Shown: piece by piece, positions 1 through 9,685 of the stretch
How the letters are laid out: every line of letters starts with the position of its first letter
Position numbering within the stretch: position 1 is the stretch's first letter
Assembly (NCBI RefSeq): GCF_022965805.1
Contig: NC_133105.1
Location: 31,934,447 to 31,998,446, forward strand
Source: Primulina eburnea
Taxonomy: Eukaryota > Streptophyta > Magnoliopsida > Lamiales > Gesneriaceae
Length of the DNA stretch: 64,000 nt
Reading direction: 5' to 3'
Notes under the pieces: generated by a model
What the model saw: only the letters and a program-made list of their open reading frames with translations
What the model was told of the DNA's origin: nothing
Databases searched by the model: none
Position numbers and translations under genes: made by a program

Positions 1-911
1 ATTACCTTTATATTCTGATTTGAATATGATGTATTTATATGTTGAGATGATTATGCATTGTTTAGAGATTGTTATGCATTGCATTGAGATAGGAGAGTCG
101 TTGACAGCCATTGTCAGCTATCTAGATGTTCGGTGTATCTCAGCTGAGGAGCAGCCCTGACTCCTATTGCAGTCGTTGATACAGCTTAGACCGAAGTCTA
201 GGAATAAGACGTACAGTCACCCCGAGTGGGAGGGTAGGTGACAGCCATTGACGTCTTATTCACACCGGGATCCCTAGAGTTATAGTTGAGTCGAGTCTAG
301 ACATGATTTGACTAGAACTGCATGTGTTTATGGATGTGGTTTCATAGACTATGAAACCCATTGTTATTGCTTTCAGTCATGATAGCATGTTTTTATGATT
401 TGACTTGAGTAGCATGTTTATCTGATTCGAGTGCATGCTTATCTTGATTAAATTTCATAGATTATGAAATCTGTTGATTTGAGTTATATTCATGATAGCA
501 TGTTTTATGATTTAAATTGTTTATATACATGCTTACCATGTTTTATACTGGGATTTATTCTCACCGGAGTTATCCGGCTGTTGTCTTGTTTTGTATGTGT
601 GCATGACAACAGGTGGGGCTGGATCAGGGTCAAGAAGACGATAAGAGAAGACGAGTTAGCGTGGTGATTCCGGACTTATTGTAGACTTGTTTTATTACTT
701 TAACTTAGTAACTAAACCTTAGACTTATGTTGTACAGTATTGTACTTTGCCACTGAATTGTAGTTGTTATACAGAGATGTATATTATTTAGATTCCATTA
801 CCTTCCGCATTTACATTTTAAAAAGAAAAAAATTTTTAGACCCTGTTTATCAGAATTGATAATTAAATCCCAACGATGATTAAGAAGATGATTAGCGTCC
901 GGGTCCCCACA
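1..911 (+). repeat. A1 5' LTR, 3' portion (gag-only Ty3-type family A)
   Basis: Matches 16768-17678 of the complete A2 5' LTR almost base for base; the window opens inside the LTR, so U3 with its GC modules lies off the left edge. It ends in CCACA, six bases before a tRNA primer-binding site. It contains the conserved paired element at 202-261 and perfect palindromes such as GTTTCATAG-A-CTATGAAAC at 339-357. The small ORF at 464-667 recurs in every A LTR and is treated as LTR sequence, not a gene. Confidence 0.9.
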
Positions 912-916
912 ACAGG

Positions 917-928
917 TGGTATCAGAGC
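917..928 (+). other. A1 primer-binding site (tRNA-iMet)
   Basis: TGGTATCAGAGC, complementary to the 3' end of plant initiator methionine tRNA. It follows the LTR end by five bases and fixes the boundary between the LTR and the internal region. Confidence 0.9.
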
Positions 929-1325
929 GATAGATCCTTTAGATTGAGATAGTCAGAGTTGATAAATTCTTTGACTGAGATAGAAGAGAATGAGCGGGGT
1001 AGATTGAATTTTCTTTCCTTGCATGTGATTGCTAGCATGAGATTTATTTCAATGTTGACTTACAGTGTGTATGCTAGCATGATTTATTGCTTTCCCTATT
1101 ACATGTTGTTTGTTATCTGAGTTGATTGCAGCATGTAATTGCTAAGCCTGGATCAGAACCGAGTCTGAATCAGAGGTATATGATCAGAGGAGGGCTGTGA
1201 CAGAATATATATAGATTGTATATTGATTTGTTTGATATTCAGATATACCGCCTCGGAGATTTCCAGAAAGGCGCAGTACTTCGTCTGAACAGATAGATGC
1301 ATCAGAAACTCAGCTAGAAGAAAAG

Positions 1326-2143
1326 ATGAAAGAATTTGAGTTATTACAGCCGCTGGTTCTGAATGGTACCGAGACATCTAAAGACTGTCAGAACTGGTTT
1401 GATGATATAGAAATATTGTTCGATTTACTTGATTGTACAAATGAACAGAGAGTTAAAATGGTGCCTTATCAGTTACGAGAAGCCGCCAAGAGTTGGTGGA
1501 TTACCAGTAGAAGAATGTGGGCAAAGAGAGGTAAGTGATTTCATGGGAAATATTCAGAACTGAATTCTATCGACGATTTTTCTCAGCTTCGTACCGAGAG
1601 GACAAGAAATTATAGTTTGAGAATTTGAGCCAAGGGCAGCGAAATATTGACGAATATATTGCTAAATTCTCTACTCTACTGCATTTTGCTCCTCATTTAG
1701 CTGGAAATGATGAAGCTGTAGTGAATCAGTTCATCAGAGGGCTGAATTCGGAGGTAGTTGCATTTATGAATCTGCAACGACCTTACGATTTTGCTGACAT
1801 CCTGAGTAGAGCAAAGAGAGCTGAGGCGAGTCTGATTAGACAATTGACAAGGTTATGTGTGAAGCCACTTCAGACACAGCAATCCCCTCTCCGATTTGAT
1901 CGCGGCAGTACGAGTGGGAAGCAAGATTTGCTGAAAGCTCGAAAGAAGCCATTCAAGAAGTTAGGGAGTGGTTCCTCTAGCTCCAGTGGTTCTAGCCCGA
2001 GTTATACTGGAGTATATTGCAGGAGTTGCGGAGGGAGACATCCCACCGAGCAATGCCAGGGAGTGACTGGTAGATGCAATATTTGTGGACAGTCGGGACA
2101 CTTTGCTAAAGTCTGTCTCCAGAAGCATTCCCGAAGATTGTAG
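1326..2143 (+). pseudogene. A1 gag, broken
   Basis: Capsid/nucleocapsid gene of a Ty3-type retrotransposon; the product would form the particle and bind genomic RNA. The N-terminal part (1326-1538) carries the capsid-type stretch ending near SWWITSRRMW. The frame then shifts by -1 at about 1535. A second in-frame TAG near 1613 is absent from copy A2 (TTATAG here, TTAGAG there). The remainder (about 1625-2143) holds the QRNIDEYIAKF and FIRGLN motifs of retrotransposon gag, a Ser-rich linker and two zinc-knuckle-like motifs, the last being CNICGQSGHFAKVC. No protease, reverse transcriptase or integrase frame follows. Because of the frameshift and stop it is called a pseudogene; the shift is shared with A2, the stop is not. 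Confidence 0.8.
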
Positions 2144-4807
2144 GGAACAGAGTTCAATTGAAAACACAAATCCAGAATTTATAACAGGTACTATTCTTTA
2201 TGATTCTATTGCATATGTATTGATATATACTAATGCAATTGTTAAGAATATCTTTGATTGAGTTGCATGGAGATATGCTGTATCTGTTGGGTTTGTATGT
2301 ACTGTAGTATTGATATCCTTGCTTGTTGAGGAAATGTTGATATCAGAGATTTCTGTATATATTGTATACTACAGTAAGATGAGAATGAAATAGAAATAGC
2401 TTATAATGTACTTGTGTTCCTGATTTGAACGCATTATTGATATGTATATGCTGAACAAGTACATATATATTGGAGAATTTTTCCAGAAATGGTAAGAGTC
2501 AGATCAGAGATGACTGATCAGTGAAGATACCACGATAAGGATTTTGGAATTATAATTCCTTTGATATCTGTATTGTATATGACTCGATTAATACAGAAAG
2601 GAGCAGATTGCATCCTTATGTATTCAGTAGACCTACTGAAATCGAGCCTAACATTGACAGATATGTCAATGATGTATGAGTTGGCAGACATTAGCCAGAT
2701 AAGATTTCAGATTTGTGTATTATATTAGAAAGATAGATTTCAGAATTGAATTCAGATCAAATATTGATTGTTGTTTTAGAATTCAGCCTAGAATAACATT
2801 GAATGTACAGAATGATACAAAATGAATTGAAAGATCAGTAGAAGAGTACCGACCAAGAGTACATCTGATTTTGTGATACTCTTTGGCACGTGTCAGTATA
2901 CTCAGAGATATTCTGATGAATTCTATGCTCATTATATCTATGAAATTTTGATATATTTGCAGCATCTGATTGACTGAGTAAAATATTTGAAGATTGTATT
3001 GAATATTCTGAGAACTGTGATGATTGTATCCAGAAATTATTCAGATAAGAATCTTGCTTGAAACAGATTGTATTCAGAGTATGCGTTATCTGAAGTTTGT
3101 ATACCGATTGAATTTGACACAGTTGAGATTATGATCAGTGACTGAAAGATATGAAGATCAGAAATTTCAGAAATGTCAGAAATGTAGTTTGTCTGATTCG
3201 GCAGATTATTTTATTCGACTGTTGCTTTATATCTGCTGAGAATTGTTAGTGTTCTAAATCAGTATTTGAGACATCTTATATTGTTTTGGGGAGCATATTT
3301 TATTGCAGATAAGATATAGCAGTTGATCATAATGACATGAAGATATTCATCAGAAATCATTGTTTTATGAGTTCACTGAACTCACTAGATCTGTATAGGT
3401 TACTGATATTTTGTATCTTATTTGATGTTACTGTTGTTTTGAATCCGTATATGCTACAGATTATTGTGAATCACAGAGAGTATATACAGCTCCAACCGAA
3501 TCAGAGTTGAATTCGGGAGTTACAGTAATTCAGGAATGTGATCAGAATGTTCAGAACTAGATTTTAGTAATCAGAGTCGAGTAACAAATATGTGATTGTG
3601 TATTTTGTATGAGACTGATTATTTTGTGATGTCAGATGTGTCAGAATTTACAGCAAAGCTTGATATCGATAGTCAGAGCCGAATACCAGGTAGGTATATT
3701 TGCTTTCATTTATGTTATTAACGGATTTGTGTATATCAAATAGTTCGAATATGAAAGAACAGATATTGTTAGAAGTTTACAGTTATGGATTCAGTGTTCA
3801 GTATGATGATTGAGAATGTATTGTATTCGAACAGATAGTTGTGATATAGACAGATGAGATCAGTTATAACAGAATTGTATTGAAATGTTGGCAGAAATTG
3901 TACTGATACGTCTGAATTGCTAACAGAAAAGACAGAAATATAGAAATTCGAAGATTTATTACAGAATTGTATAGTTTTAAATAGAAATGGGAGTACATTT
4001 CTATAGCATCCGTAATGAAATTACTGCTATTTTCTACAGATTGTGAAATATGATATGATTAAGATTGACAGATTGTTCAATCTATATCTATCAGTTTGTA
4101 CCAGATAATGTACAAACATGACCAAATGACACAGATTGATGTCAGAGAAGTGGTCAGAAAGATCGGAATGTCATAGTAGATTATGTCAGATTGTGATTTT
4201 GCTTGAGTTTGTATTCGTGACAGAATATATCATGAACTTTTTCTTAGATCGTTTCACAGATTGACAGGCAGTTAGAATATGTTATCCAGATATTGGAAGA
4301 CTTTGATGCAGCTTTAGTGCTGGATGTTAGCACTAATTAATATGATTTATTATCATTGTGTGACAATAGCTATGAGCTCATCAGATAGGTAAGGAGATAG
4401 TTATAGACAAGACAGTATACGACGAGTACTACAGATTTCTTTTGAAGAAAATTCAAAGGAAGATGAAGATAGTTCAGAATGGACAGATTTAAGAACCCAA
4501 TGTCGGATTATGACGATTGGTAGTTGAAGCTAAAGAGGGTAGATGCCTTTGTTTGGGAAGAAACAGATTTATAACAGCAGATGGTACTGATAGGTGATGA
4601 GCTGTAGATTAGTTTATACGGACGTTGTATAGCCAATAATGCGAGACTGATTCGGTCAGAAGAATTGAAGAAGTGTTATGACATGACACTTAACGAATTC
4701 TTATTCCAGATTGGAACTAGATATGGGAGTTTAGTTTAAACTCTGGGATACATTTCTTCTGATATCTTTGAATTGATTGTTGTGAGTTCGAGGACGAACT
4801 CAGATCT
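2144..4807 (+). other. A1 internal region downstream of gag, no intact coding
   Basis: About 2.7 kb of AT-rich sequence with frequent stops in all frames and many CAGA/TGAT-type words. It lies where pol would be. A short stretch near 2985-3020 (YLKIVLNILR in one frame) faintly resembles the part of reverse transcriptase after the YxDD motif, so this may be very decayed pol; that reading is weak. The end (about 4785-4807) has the 'TTCGAGGACGAACTC' type of sequence seen just before polypurine tracts in many plant Ty3 elements. Confidence 0.6.
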
Positions 4808-4821
4808 AAGAGGGGGAGAAA
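4808..4821 (+). other. A1 polypurine tract
   Basis: Purine run AAGAGGGGGAGAAA immediately before the TGTAATGCCC start of the 3' LTR, the expected plus-strand priming site. Confidence 0.85.
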
Positions 4822-4947
4822 TGTAATGCCCAAGATGTATAGAATTGATAAACCAAGATTATTAGTCTTCATTAACGTGAGACTCGGAAGATATGAGAAT
4901 GCATGACATGCGATGAGGGAAGAAAAGACATGAGAAAATAGGGTTGG
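4822..4947 (+). repeat. A1 3' LTR, first 126 bp, cut by B1
   Basis: Begins TGTAATGCCC like the other A LTRs and is interrupted after GGGTTGG by element B1. The rest of this LTR should lie beyond B1, which is itself broken by C1 and then the assembly gap, so it is not seen. The same break point and GTTGG target sequence occur in A2. Confidence 0.9.
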
Positions 4948-6753
4948 TGTAATAGCCGAGCCTGGTGAACGGTACGGTTTAAGTTTTCGTATGTTATGGA
5001 TTTATTGATTAAGTTTAAGTATAGTTTGGATGTTAAGAGTTTCGATTTAGGATTTATAGTAAGGTTGGTTATAGATGACGGGTGGTGCAGTTGTAGCGGC
5101 GTTGCGATTAAATTCATGATAATTCGTATGTTGAGCCAATTGGTATGATGCCAATTGGAGTGATTAGATAAGACATAAAGGTGTAACTTTCTTATTTTGA
5201 GTTTTGTTCAAATCATTTTGGAAGATAAGCCAAAAGAGCCCCGAAGTGTGTCGTGTGTTTCGTCGTTCCTTCAGTGACACATGTTGGGCGATTGGGCATA
5301 ACTTTTTACTCAGACCTTCAAATGATCTGAAATTTTGAGGGATTCAAGATAAGACATAGAGCTACAACTTTGTAGTTTACCACTTTTTCTAATTCGGACT
5401 GGAAGAGGGGTTTCTGAAGCGATCTTTAACAAGTCAGTGCGCAGAGTGGCGCCCGAGCGGTAATGTTTGGCCGCCCGAGCGCCACCACTTCTGGATTTTT
5501 GGGTTTCGGGCAGAAACGTTGGCGCCCGAGCGGTAATTTTCGACCGCCCGAGCGCCGGGCACAGTATAAGCGTGTTTTGGCGATTTTTAGTGTTTAAATA
5601 GAAGAGTTGGTCACACTTTTCTCATCCTTCCTCCTCCTTTTCGTTTTTCTCTCCTTGGGAGACTAGGGTTCCAATTTCTTTTCAATTCCTTTCTTTGATT
5701 CAAGCTCTTGGTGGATTATTGTTGAGGGAACTAAGTTATTTTGGGATCAAGGAAGCTAAGGTAAGCTTTTGGTTTGGTTATTTCTTGGTTTGGTGTTGGG
5801 AGATTTCTTGGGTTTGTGGATTGTGTTGGTATATTGGATTTATTGATATTGTTGTTAGATTATTGGGTTATTGATTGTGTTATTTATGGGTTATTGTTGT
5901 AGGATTGCTATCAAAGAGATTAGAATCAAGAGATTTCAAGTGTAGTAAGTGGAATCTCATTCTTGTGCTCACATGATAGTATATGTATTGTGTTTCAATG
6001 GTTTTAACATGTTATTCCCTTCCATTTGATTCATATTATGTATTGATATACTTGTTGGTATATTAGAGGCAATTGAATGTCTCAATTGTGTAAAAAGGGA
6101 ATACAAGAGAATAGTGTATTCAAAGTGTTTGATAAAATGCCAAAGAGAGATTTCAAATGATTTATGGATTGAAAGATACATAGTCAGAGATTGCAAGCAA
6201 TTAGTTGATCAACGCCCATAGGCTTATATCCCTCAGAGTTGTCGATTTATATCGATGGGATACGAGCACCACAGACAGAGTTACTATTGATATCAATCCA
6301 ACCAGAGTAAAGTGAAATACCATCTCATTGTTATGCTATTGCTATGATATTTATGTTTCAGAGTTGATGATATTTAATGATTTCAAAGCTAAGTTTTCAG
6401 AGTATGATATGATCATTACTATGTAAGAGTTCCACTTGCTGAGTTTTATACTCATTTCAGTTATTTTCATGTGATGCAGATAAGAGCGACGGACCAGGAC
6501 GTTGATTGTGGCCCGGGGTCATATGCATACGAAGATTGGAAGGAAGATGTTATTTTGTTGACATTTTGGGACATGATCATAGGAATGATATGTTATGTTT
6601 TTGTTATATCATTGGAATGATCATGTATTTATTTTGGTTGCAAATATTTTGTAAATGATTTTATGTTATGATATTGTAATCATTCCTCCTTCCATTTGAA
6701 AGAAAATTTTAAATTCCGCTGCTATTTTATTGTAAACGGGTCGAGGTGTCACA
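4948..6753 (+). repeat. B1 5' LTR (chromodomain Ty3 family B)
   Basis: 1,806 bp from TGTAATAGCC to GTCACA, followed by a tRNA-iMet primer-binding site. Near-identical to both B2 LTRs. Two 36-bp GC-rich inverted-repeat modules lie at 5448-5483 and 5521-5556, just before TATA-like sequences (TATAAGCG near 5565 and TTTAAATAG near 5593). The stretch from about 5610 to 6480 is probably R/U5 and leader-like sequence without coding. Confidence 0.92.
5448..5556 (+). repeat. Two 36-bp GC-rich inverted-repeat modules in B1 LTR
   Basis: Each module has a left arm GGCGCCCGAGCGGT and a right arm ACCGCCCGAGCGCC (or GCCGC in the first), pairing at 12 of 14 positions in the second module around a short AT-rich loop. 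They sit directly upstream of the putative TATA boxes. The same module length and key words recur in the unrelated D element. Confidence 0.85.
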
Positions 6754-6758
6754 TTTAG

Positions 6759-6770
6759 TGGTATCAGAGC
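6759..6770 (+). other. B1 primer-binding site (tRNA-iMet)
   Basis: TGGTATCAGAGC five bases after the LTR end; intact. Confidence 0.9.
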
Positions 6771-6891
6771 ACCGTTCTTCGGACCAATGCATATGACTTC
6801 GTCTACTTTCAACTGTCCGGGTATGTTTTCTTTGCATCTATCTATTGTTATCTATTGATTGGTGTTTTGTGAGCACGTTGTAGAGTAGAGG

Positions 6892-7527
6892 ATGCCACCT
6901 AAGAGGAAAGCAGTAGAGGGTGAGGATAGTTCTTCCTCGAGAGTTGTCGACGAGTTCGGCAAGTTATTGAAAGACCAGGCCAAAGTTCACAGCGAACAGA
7001 TCCAGCAGTTGCTTCGATTGCAAGGAGCAGGTCAGGGCAGAGGTCAAGGTAGAGGGAAAGTTGCTCAGGTTGTTGGTACCGATGCTATCTTTTCTGCCTT
7101 CAAGAGAATGGATCCACCAGAGTATGCAGGGAGCACCGATCCTTTAGTTGCTGTAGAGTGGATCAAGGCTTTAGAGGCGATTTTCGATCATCTCCATTAC
7201 GAAGACAGAGACCGAATCAGTTGTGCTGTATTCATGTTGGTAAAGGCTGCTCGCATATGGTGGAATGCGACCAAGGTTGGAGTTGATGTTTCAACATTGA
7301 AGTGGTCAGAGTTTACTGAGCTTTTCTACGACAAGTATTTTCCTGACGCACTTCGAGCGAGGAAGGTTACGGAGTTCTTGGAGCTTCGTCAGGGAGGCAT
7401 GAACGTGGATGAATATATTTTGAAGTTTGAAGAGGGTTGCTTGTTTGCTCTGTACATCGCATCAAACGACAAGGATAAAGGCGCTCATTTCATTCGAGGC
7501 CTTAGAGCAGAGATCAGACGAGATATC
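6892..7527 (+). pseudogene. B1 gag, interrupted by C1
   Basis: The first 212 codons of a Ty3 chromovirus gag, starting MPPKRKAVEGEDSS. It has a basic N-terminus, a Gln/Gly/Arg-rich segment and the capsid domain with motifs DPLVAVEWIKALE, AARIWWNATK and FIRGLRAEIRRDI. It is open and matches B2 gag (23657 onward) codon for codon until the C1 element enters after ATATC at 7523-7527. The zinc knuckles and pol that follow in B2 are not seen here because C1 and then the assembly gap intervene. Disrupted by insertion, so non-functional as found. Confidence 0.9.
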
Positions 7528-7929
7528 TGTTAGAGTAGGTGCCCGTCGAGCCAAGTGTTGGCCGAGTGTTCACAATGAAACTCTATGAATAAGCAATCTT
7601 TATTTTAATAATATTTGAAATTATTACTTTGGCAAATCTTTATCTGTATACCCATGCTAGCTGCATAGATAAAGCCCTTGAATATACAAATAGTAGAAAG
7701 AATATGAGATGCTTATATGATGAGTATCATGAAACTCATATTTGTAATACTGTATATTCTAAACGGTTCCTAGTCGATTCAGCCGCCACTAAGAAGGATA
7801 TAGGCCGCTCGAGTTAGAGACTAGTATCTGCGATGTGAGTACCATGTTTCATTGGTAGGGGACATTGTGATGTCCGAACATGCAGATAGGTGCTCCTTGT
7901 AGAGTGCACTGAACAACCCTCCATAAAAG

Positions 7930-9132
7930 GACTTTCCAAGTGGTTCTCACTTATCGAGTGGAAAAGTCCTGGTTTATGGTTGTACAGAATTAGTCCTTAT
8001 GACCCGGGACAACATTGAGACTCTATGTGCTAGAATTACACTTTGACTTGTTTACCGACTCTCATGGGGTCATTAGGTGGCAAGGTTGGGTGTTCTGTCG
8101 AAACACATAGGAGTCGATGCATTGTAGTCGGGGATTCACCGCTTATCTTCGGGTATGGATATCCTATGTGTTATCATGTGTATGTAGATCGAAATCTCTG
8201 GCCAGAGTATGGTTGTAATTATGAAAGGTGTTTCATAGATTACACCATCGATGCAACTACGACATGACACATAGTATCGATTCATTGACAACTCTCGATA
8301 AACCAATGGTTGTCGAATCGATCGGGATATATGAGTTGAAGGGACCGTACTGTACGCTAACCATAATTGAATGGTTCTTGCAGGCACTATCATGTGATAC
8401 CTAGGGAATCACGTAAGCGATGCTGCTAGGCGTTTTACGTGATTGGTTGGGTACTATCAGACTTGAGTTCTGACGTTCTTACTATCAAGGAGTTGATAAG
8501 TAAGAATGGAGCAATTGGGGTATGCTCGCATAAGGACATGTTTAGTCCGAATCACATGGAGATGTGAACCCACGGCTAGTTGTATCAATGAACCATTGAG
8601 GGCCACACAAGTACTAGCTTTGTAAATCCCGATGAGAAGTAAAATAGTTCAATGTGTTGAACGGCTTATAAAGGAGTTTATAAGCGTAAGGAAAATTAGA
8701 AGTATGACTTCTATAAAGGAGAAAATAGTTCAAAGTGTTGAACGGCTTATAAATATGTTTATAAGTGTAAAGATAAATAGAAGTATGACTTCTATGAGAG
8801 AAATGTAAATTTTGATTTATGGAAGTGTTCCTAAATTAAAATTTGGCCAAGTAAATAATATATTTGAAAATTGTGATTTTCATAAACATTATTATGGACT
8901 AAATTAAATTAATTCAAGTGTTGAATTAATTAAACACTAGTGGACCTAGTAGAGTCCAAATAATTAAATTAATTCAAGTGTTGAGTTAATTAAATAACAT
9001 TGGGCCTTGTAGAGCCCAATTGGAAATAATTATTTAACTAGTGGGCTTGAATAAAATCAAGTAAAGTCTAATTGGGCTCAAATATGTTTGAGACAATTAA
9101 AAGTCCATGGGCCTTGTAATAGTTACAAGCCC
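7930..9132 (+). other. String of short hairpins in the C1 LTR
   Basis: Inverted repeats with 3-4 base loops follow one another. Examples are TTCTTACTATCAA-GGAG-TTGATAAGTAAGAA (8476-8506, one-base bulge), GTTCAA-TGTG-TTGAAC (8647-8662), CTTATAAA-GGAG-TTTATAAG (8665-8684), AGAAGT-ATG-ACTTCT (8698-8712), GAAAAT-TGTG-ATTTTC (8866-8881), 11-bp arms AATTAATTCAA around GTG (8907-8931), ATTGGGC/GCCCAAT (8999-9020), CTCAAA-TATG-TTTGAG (9077-9092) and GGGCCTTGTAA/TTACAAGCCC (9109-9132). Many loops read AAGTGTT or AATGTGTT at the apex. Function unknown. Confidence 0.8.
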
Positions 9133-9356
9133 ACATGCAAAGTATGCTAGGGTTTGCATGCTTGGGAGGTGAAGAGGCTTGGAATACTTTTGAATAAAAT
9201 ATTGAAAAAGCATGGGATCACTTTTTGGACAACCAAGGTCACTCTTCCCTCCCTCATTCACTACATGGCCGAAATTTTAGTGATATTCCTCTCCTCCATT
9301 TTTCTCTCTTTTGTTCTTCAATTGTTGGAGATCAAAAACACTTCTCTTTGAAAATT

Positions 9357-9525
9357 CCTCACATTTTTCTAGTGCAAATTGTGAGGGGATCTACCTAGTT
9401 GGTGGTGGGCCTAATTTGAAGGAAAGTTTCAAGGATTTGGAGGAGAGCTTGTAGATTCATCTTCCATTCAAGAGCTTTGTTGCTAGTCAACAAAGTTGGA
9501 GCCACAATCAACTTTTAAAGTTGAT
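9357..9525 (+). other. Three covarying stem-loops near the 3' end of the C1 LTR
   Basis: H1 9357-9386 has stem CCTCACATTTT/AAATTGTGAGG around the loop TCTAGTGC. H2 9475-9495 has CTTTGTTG/CAACAAAG. H3 9507-9525 has ATCAACTT/AAGTTGAT. In C2 (46716-46745, 46831-46850, 46862-46880) and C3 (62221-62250, 62337-62356, 62369-62388) the stems have different sequences but still pair, and the H1 loop is unchanged. This is visible covariation and argues that pairing itself is maintained. The site is probably in the transcribed R/U5 leader (inference). Confidence 0.82.
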
Positions 9526-9673
9526 AGGTACATTTCTTTAACATCCTATGAATGTTTTTGTTTTGTAAATATTACACAAGATTTTTATATGGGGTGGCCG
9601 AAATTATGCCTCAAAATTTTCGAATTTTTGCTTCCGTTGCGTTTCCGGCCACCGTAACCGGTCCGCTTTCAAG

Positions 9674-9685
9674 TGGTATCAGAGC
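9674..9685 (+). other. C1 primer-binding site (tRNA-iMet), intact
   Basis: TGGTATCAGAGC two bases after the LTR end. The corresponding sites in C2 and C3 are altered. Confidence 0.9.

Larger units (their letters stand above)
7528..9671 (+). repeat. C1 5' LTR (copia family C)
   Basis: 2,144 bp, from TGTTAGAGTAGG to CCGCTTTCA, followed by a primer-binding site. Similar to the C2 LTR pair and to C3. An ~81-bp tandem duplication (from 8641 and 8722) is also present in C2 but single in C3. The LTR is unusually rich in short perfect inverted repeats (see 7930-9132 and 9357-9525). The ORF at 7629-7817 recurs in all copies because it is LTR sequence. Confidence 0.92.

Noticed and set aside
464..667. 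Small hydrophobic ORF (MKSVDLSYIHDSMF...) repeated at 17231 and 31490
   Set aside because: It recurs only because the A LTR recurs; diverged LTRs (A3, A4) change it by frame breaks, and no gene context exists.
917..928. Possible tRNA gene
   Set aside because: Only the 12 bases complementary to the tRNA 3' end are present; it is a retrotransposon primer-binding site, as are the other copies.
7629..7817. ORF MANLYLYTHASCIDK... repeated at 44967, 52187 and 60554
   Set aside because: Located inside every C LTR; repetition reflects LTR copies, not a gene family.
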